Shown here: positions 15,073 to 24,380 of the stretch, one piece after another
Position numbering within the stretch: position 1 is the first letter of the stretch
How the letters are laid out: the number at the start of each line of letters is the position of its first letter
DNA from: Thermococcus sp.
GTDB taxonomy: Archaea > Methanobacteriota_B > Thermococci > Thermococcales > Thermococcaceae
Reading direction: 5' to 3'
Assembly (NCBI RefSeq): GCF_027063845.1
Contig: NZ_JAMOQU010000072.1
Location: forward strand, 57,071-121,070
Length of the DNA stretch: 64,000 nt
The notes under the pieces: generated by a model
Databases searched by the model: none
What the model was told of the DNA's origin: nothing
Seen by the model: only the letters and a program-made list of their open reading frames with translations
Position numbers and translations under genes: made by a program

Positions 15073-15490
15073 GGAGAAGGTAACTCGCCTGATGTCGGAG
15101 GCTAGGGCTGCTCTAGAAGCACTTTATGAGCTCTCGGAACTCCCCAAGGAGGAATTTCTTCAGAATAGACACTATGTTTCAAGCGCAAAGTACAACCTTC
15201 TCGTTGCAATCGAAGCGTGCATTGACATTGCTTATCACCTGATATCAAGGAACAAAATGAGGCTTCCAAAGGACTACGCAGATTCGTTCAGGGTTTTAAA
15301 TGAAAGGGGAATCATTAACAATGATTTAACCAAGAGACTTGTTCTCATGACGAGATTCCGGAACAGACTTGTCCACATTTACTGGGAGGTTGATGATGAG
15401 TTTATTTATAAGATACTCCAGGATAACCTGTCAGATATTGAGGAATTTATGAACTCGATTTCAAAGGAACTTCGGAGGGAAAACCCATGA
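15059..15490 (+). CDS. hepT: HepT-type HEPN ribonuclease toxin
   Basis: A 143-aa HEPN-domain protein (DUF86/HepT). The catalytic motif RNRLVHIY (Rx4HxY) is present; the tyrosine is the residue AMPylated by MntA in studied systems. The start is a TTG at 15059 with GGAGG just upstream inside mntA. Its stop overlaps the ATG of the downstream sugar nucleotidyltransferase (ATGA), so the toxin-antitoxin pair is translationally linked to a glycan gene. Confidence 0.87.
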   Translation: MEYDEEKVTRLMSEARAALEALYELSELPKEEFLQNRHYVSSAKYNLLVAIEACIDIAYHLISRNKMRLPKDYADSFRVLNERGIINNDLTKRLVLMTRFRNRLVHIYWEVDDEFIYKILQDNLSDIEEFMNSISKELRRENP

Positions 15491-16482
15491 AAGTCCTCAT
15501 AATGGCAGGTGGCTATGCCACAAGGCTGTGGCCAATAACGAAGGACAACCCAAAGGCACTGCTCCCGGTCGGGGAGAAGAGGATAATAGACCACATCCTT
15601 GAGAAAGTCCTAAGGCTCGACCTGCCGGTTTACATCTCCACCAACCGCTTCTTCGAGTCCCACTTCAGGCCAATCGCGGAAGAGTACGGCGTCGAGCTAA
15701 TCGTTGAGGACACTCTCCACGAGGAAGAGAAGCTCGGAACGATAGGGGCGATGAAGAAGGCCGTTGAAGAGCTCGGTTTAGATGATTACCTCCTCATAGC
15801 GGGAGACAACCTGTTTTCGTTCTCGCTGGAGGATTTTCTGGCGAGGCACTCTGGAGATACGCTTATAGCGGTTTACGACGTTGGAGACCTTGAGCTGGCC
15901 AAGCGCTACGGCGTTGTTGTCCTAGAGGGCGACAGGGTGGTAGCCTTCGAGGAGAAGCCGGCACAGCCGCGTTCGACGCTAATCAGCACCGGTGTCTACG
16001 TTTTTCCGAAGAGGGTTATGGGACTCCTCGACGACTACCTGAGCAACGGAAACCGGGATTCACCGGGCTACTTCGTCCAGTGGCTTCTCGCGAGGGGGGA
16101 GCCGATAAAGGCCTACCGCTTCTCCGAGTACTGGTACGACATAGGGAGCGCGGACAGCTACCTGGAAGCTTTAAGAACGCTTCTGAAAGAGAGCCACATT
16201 GAGGAAATCCAGATAAGCCCCTACTCCAAAATAATTCCACCTGTTGTGATAAAGCGTGGTGCGAAGATACTCGGCCGCTCTATTATAGGGCCCTTCGCCT
16301 ACATCGGCGAGGAGTGCGTTATAGAGAACTCCGACGTCAGCGACTCGATAATCTTCAGAAAAACCATAATCAGGAACTCCACCATATGGCGCTCCATCAT
16401 AGACGAGAAGTGCGAGATAAGGAATCTCGAGCTCAGAAAGAGTCTCGTTGGCGGTCACGCAAAGATACAGAGGGGTGAGTAG
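15487..16482 (+). CDS. NDP-sugar pyrophosphorylase with C-terminal left-handed beta-helix
   Basis: A 331-aa sugar-phosphate nucleotidyltransferase. N-terminal domain: MKVLIMAGGYATRLWPITKD (nucleotide loop), NPKALLPVGEK, the metal-binding region AGDNLF, and FEEKP. The C-terminal third has hexapeptide-like repeats (IGPFAYIGEECVIENSDVSDSIIF). It makes an activated sugar such as dTDP- or UDP-glucose or GDP-mannose for the glycan pathway; the specificity is not determined. It overlaps hepT by 4 bases. Confidence 0.88.
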   Translation: MKVLIMAGGYATRLWPITKDNPKALLPVGEKRIIDHILEKVLRLDLPVYISTNRFFESHFRPIAEEYGVELIVEDTLHEEEKLGTIGAMKKAVEELGLDDYLLIAGDNLFSFSLEDFLARHSGDTLIAVYDVGDLELAKRYGVVVLEGDRVVAFEEKPAQPRSTLISTGVYVFPKRVMGLLDDYLSNGNRDSPGYFVQWLLARGEPIKAYRFSEYWYDIGSADSYLEALRTLLKESHIEEIQISPYSKIIPPVVIKRGAKILGRSIIGPFAYIGEECVIENSDVSDSIIFRKTIIRNSTIWRSIIDEKCEIRNLELRKSLVGGHAKIQRGE

Positions 16483-16519
16483 AGGGTACCTGTTTCGGGT
16501 GGAGTCCAATGCTTTTTGA

Positions 16520-16955
16520 CACCCCTCTCAGAGTTTTGAGTTCCTTGAGAGGGTTTTGAAGAGTATGGGTTGTCTGCAAATCCAAAGGAGATACTCTCTG
16601 CTATCAAGGCTCTCGACGGTGTACCCAGCTGGCTGACACATTACGGGGCAAGCAGAGTTGATGGGAAGACCCACTGGGATGCCATTCAGGACGTTCTTAT
16701 CGAGGCTGAGGGATACATTCGTTCGGAGTTTGAGGAACTGGACAGGGCTTCCCGAGGTACAGGGCTATTATGGAAATCGTGGCAGGCATCACTTCCAGGA
16801 AGAACTCCGCTTCCTGGACGGAAATAAAGAACGCCCAAGAACTCAGGGAAGGCAAGGAGATTGATGACAAAAATCTTAACCTACTCCCAAAAAAGCTCGT
16901 TAACTACGGCTTTCTGGAGCATGTGGGGAGGGGCACAGCATTCCCGACCCGGTAA
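16520..16955 (+). pseudogene. Decayed C-terminal part of an archaeal AAA ATPase
   Basis: Joining three frames gives the C-terminal third of an ATPase related to the intact gene at 50980-52035: FEFLER, then GFEEYGLSANPKE...IKALDGVPSWLTHYG, then FPRYRAIMEIVAG...SWTEIKNAQ and KKLVNYGFLEHVGRG. The intact gene has LLDGIPGWLVLFG and LKKMGWIEEE at the matching places. At least two single-base losses break the frame (near 16552 in GAGAGGGTTTT and near 16750 in AGGGCTTCCC), and the P-loop half is absent. The track lists two fragments (16570-16827 and 16770-16955). It is a dead remnant. Confidence 0.75.
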
Positions 16956-17143
16956 TTAAGAGAATCTTCCAAACCTGACTTTTTTCCGTTAGCCCCCAAT
17001 AAGTTTTGAATCTACGATATGAGAAGAAGTGGGGAGCACCCGCGGACGAGACCAGAGTGAAGTTCCATTACGCAACGCTTTTATTACTTTACGAGGGTAG
17101 TAGACTGAAGGATAGATTACAATTACGCGAGAGGGGAGCTTTA

Positions 17144-19489
17144 ATGAGATGGCGATTGAAGTCTGAAACGGCGTCCCACCTTTACCGGAAACTCATCGAA
17201 CCGAAGTTCGCCGTCCCGATAATAGCCGTTGTGGCACTCATCCTCAGGCTCCTCCCCATGCGCTTTAAGTACCTCCTAGGTTACGACCCGTTCTTCCATC
17301 TTGCTTACATCAGGTACGCCCTAACGCACGGCTGGGTGAATTTCTTCCCCTACGCCCTCGGTCCCTGGGGTTATCAAGTTCATAATTTCCATCCCCTTGG
17401 CCTCTGGATGACGCCAGCTTTCATTTACAAACTCCTTCATCCATTTGGCGTTTCCCTCTACAATGCATTCAGGATAACCCCGGTAATCTTCGGCGTTCTA
17501 ACTGTTGTCCTTGTCTACATCTCCGTTCTCAAACTGTACGGGGAGAGAGAAGCCTTCCTCTCGGCATTCCTTCTCGCGGTGAGCTTTGGCCACGTCTTCC
17601 GCTCGATGGCGGGCTATTACAGGGGCGACAACTACATGCTCTTCTGGTACAGCGTGGCTCTTTTTGGAATCGCCCTTGGGTTGGCATGGAAGCCCAGGAG
17701 GTGGAAGTACGAGAGGTTCGCGTTCTACCTAATCCCCGGGATAGCGACGGGCTTATCTGCAATATTCTGGCAGGCGTACTACCCAATCTTCGCCTTCGTT
17801 CTGGCAAACGCGGTTCTTCTATCAATAGGGGCTTTTCTTCTCAGGGAAGACGAAAGAATTCTGGACGGACTGGCCATCGCGCTTTCAACGGCCTTTGGGG
17901 CCCTGATAGCCAACGCCCTCGGTGAAACCTTTGGCTACGGTATGGCTAGCTACAACAGATGGCTCGGCAAGAAGTTCGCCGAGGAGCTTGGACTCCAGTT
18001 CGGCCTTATAAAGGATGCCTTTCTGCTGTTGTACCTTAAGTACGCCGTTCCCGTTTCAGTTATTGCCATTGCCATCCTCCTTATCTCAGCGAGGTTAGTA
18101 AAAAGCTGGAAAATCAGGGCCTCAATCGTGGGAATTATTACCATAGCGGGCATTGCCCTAGCAGGTCATTACCATGGAATCGCCCAAAACCTTCTGGAAA
18201 AGATTTTTACCAAGGCCCCGATAGTAGAGACCCAGAGAACCGCCATGAGAGACCTGTGGGAGGCCTACGGGCCGGCTTTCGTTGCAGTACCCCTTTTTGC
18301 ATTGTCCTTTAGAAGGAGGAACCTGGGGGACTACGTTGCTCTCGGCCTCGGACTCGTGGCAATCCCCATGCTCCTTATATGGACGCGCTTCCTCTTCATT
18401 GGTTCCGTCGCCGTCGCGATTATGGCAGGTGTTGGGTTGGCTTCGGTCTTAGACCTCATAGAACTCTCTCCGGATTCCGTTAAGAGATACCTGTCCCTCG
18501 CACTGAGTGGACTCGTTATAGCCGTGCCCCTGACGACGGCCGTCGCGGAGGTTCAAAACACGCTTTCCATAAAACCCATCGTGAACGACAACTGGGAAAG
18601 GGCTCTGGAGTACCTCGGCAACCACTCAAACATCAACGATGTCGTTCTTACTTGGTGGGACGAGGGGCACTGGGTGACGTACTTTGCGGAGAGAGCGCCC
18701 GTTGCTCAGGGAAGCGCAAATGCATTCGTGGCCAGGTATTATCTAGGAAAAGTGACAGAGAAAAGCTTGATGAGCTCCGGAATTGACTACGTCATCGTTT
18801 CCCTCGATGCCGTTGAGAAGTTTGGAGCAATACTTGAAACGGCCAAGGAAAGCGGGTACGCCATGATTCTTCTGAAGCCGGTCCCAACCCCCGGTGTGCT
18901 AACGTTCATGGCTCCTGGGTACGCCATAATGGCAACACCGGGGGAGAGCTGGGACGCAAAGGTCAGGATTGGGAATGTATGGGGGGTTCCCGTCGAGCTC
19001 TTCATAGAGAAAGGGACGAAGGTTGAAAAGGTGCCGCTGAAAGAGAAGCCCACAATGGAGGCCTACGTTTACATAAACCTCAACTACGGCTACGCGGTGC
19101 TCATGAACGCCAAGGCCTTCAACACGAGCCTCGCGAGGCTGATGCTCACCGACGAGTATCCAAAGGACTACAAGCTCGTTTACTCGGACGGAGGAATCGT
19201 TAAGATATTTAGGTTCGTGCACCCGAATGTTATTGTTACGGCCGAGAACGGCTCGGTCGTGTTGAAGTTTGAGAACGCGACTGGAACTAGTCTTGGAATC
19301 TACGGCTTCCTCGACAACGGGACAAGGGTTTACAAGAAGTGGTTCAGCATTAAGGGCAAAGATGAGTTCATCCTGCCGGAAAACCTTAACGGGAGCGTTG
19401 TCGTGAGGTACACCTACTCAAAGGGCAAAACCGTGCTTGACAGGGGAGTTTTCAGGATTGAGGACGTTGTTGGAGGAGAGAAAAAGTGA
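17144..19489 (+). CDS. aglB: Oligosaccharyltransferase AglB/STT3
   Basis: A 781-aa membrane enzyme that transfers the lipid-linked glycan to asparagine in N-x-S/T sites outside the membrane. Visible features: first external loop GYDPFFHLAYI, the GDNYML motif, about a dozen membrane helices, and the acceptor-binding motif WWDEGHW at the start of the soluble C-terminal domain. The ATG at 17144 has GGGGAG upstream; the track's start lies 46 codons before, in non-coding sequence. It overlaps the flippase gene by 4 bases, forming the head of the glycan operon. Confidence 0.93.
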   Translation: MRWRLKSETASHLYRKLIEPKFAVPIIAVVALILRLLPMRFKYLLGYDPFFHLAYIRYALTHGWVNFFPYALGPWGYQVHNFHPLGLWMTPAFIYKLLHPFGVSLYNAFRITPVIFGVLTVVLVYISVLKLYGEREAFLSAFLLAVSFGHVFRSMAGYYRGDNYMLFWYSVALFGIALGLAWKPRRWKYERFAFYLIPGIATGLSAIFWQAYYPIFAFVLANAVLLSIGAFLLREDERILDGLAIALSTAFGALIANALGETFGYGMASYNRWLGKKFAEELGLQFGLIKDAFLLLYLKYAVPVSVIAIAILLISARLVKSWKIRASIVGIITIAGIALAGHYHGIAQNLLEKIFTKAPIVETQRTAMRDLWEAYGPAFVAVPLFALSFRRRNLGDYVALGLGLVAIPMLLIWTRFLFIGSVAVAIMAGVGLASVLDLIELSPDSVKRYLSLALSGLVIAVPLTTAVAEVQNTLSIKPIVNDNWERALEYLGNHSNINDVVLTWWDEGHWVTYFAERAPVAQGSANAFVARYYLGKVTEKSLMSSGIDYVIVSLDAVEKFGAILETAKESGYAMILLKPVPTPGVLTFMAPGYAIMATPGESWDAKVRIGNVWGVPVELFIEKGTKVEKVPLKEKPTMEAYVYINLNYGYAVLMNAKAFNTSLARLMLTDEYPKDYKLVYSDGGIVKIFRFVHPNVIVTAENGSVVLKFENATGTSLGIYGFLDNGTRVYKKWFSIKGKDEFILPENLNGSVVVRYTYSKGKTVLDRGVFRIEDVVGGEKK

Positions 19490-20742
19490 ACGCGGTAAGG
19501 AGAATCCTCGATGACTCCCTGTACAGGAACACGATTATAATGCTCACGGCCAGCGTGCTCTCAAACGGCTTTAACTACCTCTACCAGCTCATAATGGGAC
19601 GCCTGTTAACGCCAGTCCAGTACGGGGAGCTCCTGGCGTTGCTGTCGCTCTTCTACATGTTCTCCGTGGCATTCACGACAATCAACACATCAGTCACGAA
19701 GTTCGTCAACGTCTACGGAATCCGGGGGGAATTCGGAGTCGTCAGGAGCCTGATAGTCGAGTCAACGAAAAGACTGTTCCTGACCGGGGCCCTTGTGGTG
19801 CTCTTGGTGGCAATGATTTCCCCGGAGGTATCTAAATTCCTTAACATAGACAACCCTTGGTACCTAATCGTCCTCTTTGCGTCGGTTCCCTTCGGTCTTG
19901 TCCTACCAGTCTACCAGGGAGCGCTAAGGGGGCTCCAGAGGTTTGGGGCTCTTGGCCTGAGCACATCCTCGTGGTCGCTGTTCAAGCTCGTGTTCTCGGT
20001 TCTCCTGGTTATTGCCGGCCACGGTGTCATCGGTGGCGTTGGGGGGGTTTTCCTGGCCCACGTCATGGCGTTCGCTCTGACCCTCTGGCTGATAGCCGAT
20101 ATCCTTAAACTAGACGAACGCGCCAAGGTTCCCCTCCGTGAAATCCTACACTACAGCGGGGGAGCGTTTATAGCACTGTTCGCGTACACAACCCTGTGGA
20201 ACATGGATATGATTATCGTAAAGCACTACTTATCCCCCTCCGAGGCCGGTCTTTATTCCTCAATCTCCGTCCTCGGGAAGATAGCGCTTTTCGCGCCGGG
20301 AGCAATTGGGATGGTCATATTCCCAGAGGCGTCCAAGATTCATGAAAGGGGAGAAAACCCGATAAAGATTCTGATTAAGGGATTGCTCCTCGCAGGTGTC
20401 ATCGCCGGCGGTGTGGTGGTTGTGTATGCCCTATTTCCCGGAACGATACTCAGCATAGTCTACGGGGGCAAATACTTCGATGCCAGTCCATACCTCTGGA
20501 GGTACGCCCTCGCGATGATGTTCCTTGCAATGGTGTCAGTAATTCTCAATTACTCCCTCTCCATAAGGAACTTCAGGATAGGCGTTGCTCTCATAGCGTC
20601 CCTGCTTGTGGAGATAGTAGTGTTAATAAGCAAATTTCATTCAACAATTAGTAACATTATAACAGCACTTATAGTTGTTGGTGTAGTAACGTTTATAACT
20701 TCATTATTATCACTAATCTCCCGAGGAAGGGATGATGACTAA
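19486..20742 (+). CDS. Flippase-like polysaccharide exporter (Wzx/MOP family)
   Basis: A 418-aa protein with about 12-14 hydrophobic segments and the RfbX-like start NTIIMLTASVLSNGFNYLYQLIMGRLLTPVQYGEL. The family flips lipid-linked oligosaccharides across the membrane. Its position directly after AglB (GTG start overlapping by 4 bases) suggests it delivers the AglB donor. GC content falls toward its 3' end. Confidence 0.85.
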   Translation: MNAVRRILDDSLYRNTIIMLTASVLSNGFNYLYQLIMGRLLTPVQYGELLALLSLFYMFSVAFTTINTSVTKFVNVYGIRGEFGVVRSLIVESTKRLFLTGALVVLLVAMISPEVSKFLNIDNPWYLIVLFASVPFGLVLPVYQGALRGLQRFGALGLSTSSWSLFKLVFSVLLVIAGHGVIGGVGGVFLAHVMAFALTLWLIADILKLDERAKVPLREILHYSGGAFIALFAYTTLWNMDMIIVKHYLSPSEAGLYSSISVLGKIALFAPGAIGMVIFPEASKIHERGENPIKILIKGLLLAGVIAGGVVVVYALFPGTILSIVYGGKYFDASPYLWRYALAMMFLAMVSVILNYSLSIRNFRIGVALIASLLVEIVVLISKFHSTISNIITALIVVGVVTFITSLLSLISRGRDDD

Positions 20743-21514
20743 AGTCTCCGTGCTGATGCCAGCGTACAACGAAGGCAAATATCTCCGCGAATCGGTCGTT
20801 AAAACAAAGAAGGAACTTTCCCGTATCCCTCACGAGATTATCATAATAAACGATGGCTCCTCGGACGACACAGAGAGCATAGCAATTGAGCTCAGCAGGA
20901 AATATAGAAACGTAAAAGTAGTGTCGTACACCAAGAACCGGGGTAAAGGGTATGCCCTGCGAAAAGGATTCCAGCACAGCACCGGCGAGTTCATCGTGTT
21001 TTTAGATTCCGACCTCGACATACCCCCTTCCCAGGTTCATCGTTTCATCAGTGCCCTTAATAACGGATATGACGTGGCAATAGGCTCAAAATACATCCCC
21101 GGTGCAAGGGTCAACTACACGTTCAAGAGATGGCTGTTCAGTACCGCCTATCGCAATCTCGTAAAAGTGCTTCTCTCACTGGACGTTTCAGACACTCAGG
21201 TCGGGTTAAAGGCGTTCAAGAGGCACGTTCTGGAAAACGTGTTTCCGAGGATAACGGTCAAGAGATACGCATTCGATGTCGAGTTACTCACGGTAATAAG
21301 CATGTATGGATACAGCATTGTAGAGATTCCCGTGAAGATTGAGCACAAGGTATATAACTCCTCCATTAATTGGAGGGCAATAGCGAGGATGTTCCTCGAC
21401 ACCATGGCTGTGTATTACAGGAAAAACGTTCTCCACTATTACAACGGTGGTATTCATGAGGATTCTCTGGCTCAACTGGAAGGATATCGAGCACCCCGAG
21501 GCGGGGGGCGCTGA
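20732..21514 (+). CDS. Glycosyltransferase family 2, dolichyl-phosphate sugar synthase-like
   Basis: A 260-aa GT2 enzyme with VSVLMPAYNEGKYL, the INDGSSDDT nucleotide loop and LDSDLDIPP as the DxD motif; DTQVGLKAFKR is typical of dolichyl-phosphate glucose/mannose synthases (ALG5/DPM1 type). It likely makes the lipid-phosphate sugar used for outer-face extension. It overlaps both neighbours. The second of two adjacent ATGs is an equally possible start. Confidence 0.82.
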   Translation: MMTKVSVLMPAYNEGKYLRESVVKTKKELSRIPHEIIIINDGSSDDTESIAIELSRKYRNVKVVSYTKNRGKGYALRKGFQHSTGEFIVFLDSDLDIPPSQVHRFISALNNGYDVAIGSKYIPGARVNYTFKRWLFSTAYRNLVKVLLSLDVSDTQVGLKAFKRHVLENVFPRITVKRYAFDVELLTVISMYGYSIVEIPVKIEHKVYNSSINWRAIARMFLDTMAVYYRKNVLHYYNGGIHEDSLAQLEGYRAPRGGGR

Positions 21515-22541
21515 GGTATACACCCATGAGATAGCGGAGAGGTTAGTTAGGAATGGGCACGAGGTAACGCTGTTTACGTCCAGTTTCGAAGGTGCAAGTA
21601 CGAGAACTGAGATTAATGGAGTCCAAATAATCCGGAGAGGAAAAATCATCGGGCTGTTCAACACCGTGTACTCCCATGCAAAGAGGTTTTACCGCAAGCA
21701 TGAGGGAGACTTCGACATCGTTATCGACGAGATAAACACGCGACCGTTCTTAACCCCCAAGTACGTGAGGAAGCCCGTGGTTGCGCTCATTCACCAGCTC
21801 GCCGTTGAGTTCTGGGATTACAAGACGCCGTTTCCAATCAACGTCGTGGGCAAAAGGATACTTGAACCGTACTGGTTGAAGTTTTATCGGGAAGTGCCAA
21901 CTATAACTGTCTCAAATTCCACTAGGGAAGACCTGCTTCAGCTGGGTTTTAAAAACGTTGAAATCGTTTACAACGGTCTCAACGGAAACGTTCTCGAGAG
22001 AGTTCCTGAAAAATACGACGAGTTCACCGCAGTTTTCGTCGGCAGGATGACCCCCACCAAGAGACCCGAAGATGCCATAAAAGCCTCCATAATTGCGGAG
22101 AGCGGACAGTTAGTAATGATTGGGCGTGGTGAACTACTAGAAAACCTTAAAAAGCAATACAGTACTTACAACGTTGAATTCAAAGGCTTCGTTCCCGCCG
22201 AGGAAAGAGACGAGATTATGATGCGCTCACACGTCCTGCTCGTTCCAGGCATAAGAGAAGGATGGGGACGGGTCGTGATTGAGGCCAATGCCCTTGGAAC
22301 TCCCGCGATAGGTTACAACGTGCCCGGGCTGAGGGACTCAATCCAGGACGGCTACAACGGCCTGCTGTGCGAGCCAAACCCCCAAGCGATGGCCGAGAAG
22401 ATTAGACTGCTTTATGAGGACGAAGAACTCAGGATTAAGCTCAGCGAGAACGCGTTGGAATGGGCCCGGCGCTTCAACTGGGACTACAGCGCGGAGAGGT
22501 TTGAGAGGATTTTGAAGGAGGTTGGTGAAAAAAATGGATAA
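21456..22541 (+). CDS. Glycosyltransferase family 4
   Basis: A 361-aa GT-B enzyme. N-terminal acceptor domain: MRILWLNWKDIEHPEAGGAEVYTHE. C-terminal donor domain: FVGRMTPTKRPEDAI and the GT4 signature PGIREGWGRVVIEANALGTPAIGYNVPG. The start is the ATG at 21456 with GGTGGT upstream, inside the previous gene (59-base overlap). It transfers a sugar to the lipid-linked glycan; donor unknown. Confidence 0.83.
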   Translation: MRILWLNWKDIEHPEAGGAEVYTHEIAERLVRNGHEVTLFTSSFEGASTRTEINGVQIIRRGKIIGLFNTVYSHAKRFYRKHEGDFDIVIDEINTRPFLTPKYVRKPVVALIHQLAVEFWDYKTPFPINVVGKRILEPYWLKFYREVPTITVSNSTREDLLQLGFKNVEIVYNGLNGNVLERVPEKYDEFTAVFVGRMTPTKRPEDAIKASIIAESGQLVMIGRGELLENLKKQYSTYNVEFKGFVPAEERDEIMMRSHVLLVPGIREGWGRVVIEANALGTPAIGYNVPGLRDSIQDGYNGLLCEPNPQAMAEKIRLLYEDEELRIKLSENALEWARRFNWDYSAERFERILKEVGEKNG

Positions 22542-23364
22542 GACGCCGTTAGTGTCTATCATAATACCTACCTACAATTCGGGTAAAACCCTCGGGTTGT
22601 GTTTGGAATCCATAAAGAATCAAACATACCCAAATATTGAAACTATCGTGGTGGATAACTTCTCCCGGGATAATACTCCAGAGATTTGTAAATGGTACGG
22701 TGCTAGGTTAATTCAAGTTAAAGGCGAGCGGGCCAAAGCCAAAAACATCGGCACGATGGAGGCCCGTGGAAAGTACGTTCTCTTTGTAGATTCTGACATG
22801 GAGCTGACACCAAAGGTCGTTGAAGAATGCGTCACCCTTATGGAATCCGACCCCAAAATTGGTGGTATTGTAATACCCGAACGCTCAGTTGGAGATAGCT
22901 ACTGGGTCAAGGTGCGGGACTTTGAACGGCAGTTTTACGCAGGGACCTCCATTGAATCGGCAAGATTCTTTAGGCGGGAACTTGTGCTCAAGGTCGGAGG
23001 ATTCGATGAAAACGTGGTTTTTTTCGAGGAATCAACACTGCCCCAGAAAATAGAGAAGCTCGGATACGACGTGTGGGCTCGAATCTCAGCTCCAATACTC
23101 CACCATGAGGAAGGGTTCAGTCTCAGAAAGTGGCTGAGGAAGAAGTACTACTATGGTCAAACTGCAAGAGAATACAAAAGGAAATATCACGAGTTCGGGA
23201 GCAAGCAGATAAGCGCCTTATACAGGTTTGGCCTATTCTTCAAGAACAAAAGATTCTGGAGCCGACCCCATCTCGCGATTGGAGTGATAACGTTGAAACT
23301 CCTCGAATATGTTGCTGCTGGAGGGGGTTATATGAATTATCTCCAGACAGATAAAAAGAGGTGA
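22534..23364 (+). CDS. Glycosyltransferase family 2
   Basis: A 276-aa GT2 enzyme with PLVSIIIPTYNSGKTLGLCLES, VVDNFSRDNTPEI, the DxD in FVDSDMELTP, and a late H-x-E (HHEEGFSLRKW). The start is the ATG at 22534 with GGTTGGTG upstream. Base composition begins to drop here compared with the aglB region, marking the approach to the AT-rich cassette. Confidence 0.82.
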   Translation: MDKTPLVSIIIPTYNSGKTLGLCLESIKNQTYPNIETIVVDNFSRDNTPEICKWYGARLIQVKGERAKAKNIGTMEARGKYVLFVDSDMELTPKVVEECVTLMESDPKIGGIVIPERSVGDSYWVKVRDFERQFYAGTSIESARFFRRELVLKVGGFDENVVFFEESTLPQKIEKLGYDVWARISAPILHHEEGFSLRKWLRKKYYYGQTAREYKRKYHEFGSKQISALYRFGLFFKNKRFWSRPHLAIGVITLKLLEYVAAGGGYMNYLQTDKKR

Positions 23365-23369
23365 GCATT

Positions 23370-24380
23370 ATGGATTATGTAACAATATCCCCTGAAGTTC
23401 TAAAGGCAAAATCAGGCATAGGAAAGATTCACTATTACTCTTTTGGCGAATTTCTAAGGGGAAACTGTGAGATTCCTCATGGGGAAAGAAATGCTGTCGT
23501 ATCAGTAAAATTCGAGATTGGAAGTACCAATGATGTCCCGAGCAATTTAAGATACAAATACTCAGATAGTATTTTACTGGATAATCTTCACGATAATATC
23601 GTCGTAAAGCTTGAGAAAGCCATTTCCCCAATTGGCAGAATTAAAGCCCTCCTTAAAATAGGGCCAGCAAATAAATTGTCCAATATTTCTCTGGTAGTTA
23701 ACAGGAGATATTATACAATATTCAAGATGAAAATAGAAAACGTCATCCCCCCAGGGATATTGCTCAAAGACGCTACGTATCTTTCGCTTATTCATAATAA
23801 CTTCATACCTCTACATTCTTCAGCATTTGCGAAGGACAAAAATGAGGGATACATAATAATGGCTCCCCCGAATGTGGGGAAAACTACCACAGTCTTAGAA
23901 GCTGTAAAAAATGGATTCTACGGGCTGAGTGAAGATATCTCAATAGCAAACTTAAAATCGAAAACGGTTCATGCGGTACCATGCACTGCCACCCAACATC
24001 ATGAAACAAAGATTAACAAACTGTTAGGTCCTCTTTCATACTTTACAGCTTCAAGCTTCAAAACATTTGGAGAGGAATACAGAGAGAGAATAATACCAAA
24101 GGCAAAAATCAAAGGAATATTCATCCTTGAAAAAGGGAACAGTCTTCTTCAAGAGCTCTCTTCAGAGGAAGCGTTTGAGAGGATTATCCTACTGAACAGA
24201 GATGAATTCAAATGGCACTCTGACATGATAATTACTGCTATTCAATACTATTTCCCTGAAATAAGGATTGAACATGTAGAAGAAGAAATAATAAATAATC
24301 TCGTCACCAGCATTCCTGTTTATTTGGTTAGAGAAAAATCTCCCTTTGAGTACTTTAGAAGCATCAGGGATGTAATATGA
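23370..24380 (+). CDS. HPr-kinase/PEPCK-like P-loop protein in the glycan cassette
   Basis: A 336-aa AT-rich gene. The middle contains IPLHSSAFAKDKNEGYIIMAPP then NVGKTTT, a P-loop in the context seen in HPr-kinase-related proteins of exopolysaccharide clusters, followed by FYGLSEDISIAN. The N-terminal ~150 residues are unrecognised. These kinases are poorly characterised; phosphorylation of a carrier or sugar is a guess. The start is the ATG at 23370 with GGTGAGC upstream. It overlaps the next gene by 4 bases. Its low GC suggests acquisition together with the next gene. Confidence 0.6.
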   Translation: MDYVTISPEVLKAKSGIGKIHYYSFGEFLRGNCEIPHGERNAVVSVKFEIGSTNDVPSNLRYKYSDSILLDNLHDNIVVKLEKAISPIGRIKALLKIGPANKLSNISLVVNRRYYTIFKMKIENVIPPGILLKDATYLSLIHNNFIPLHSSAFAKDKNEGYIIMAPPNVGKTTTVLEAVKNGFYGLSEDISIANLKSKTVHAVPCTATQHHETKINKLLGPLSYFTASSFKTFGEEYRERIIPKAKIKGIFILEKGNSLLQELSSEEAFERIILLNRDEFKWHSDMIITAIQYYFPEIRIEHVEEEIINNLVTSIPVYLVREKSPFEYFRSIRDVI

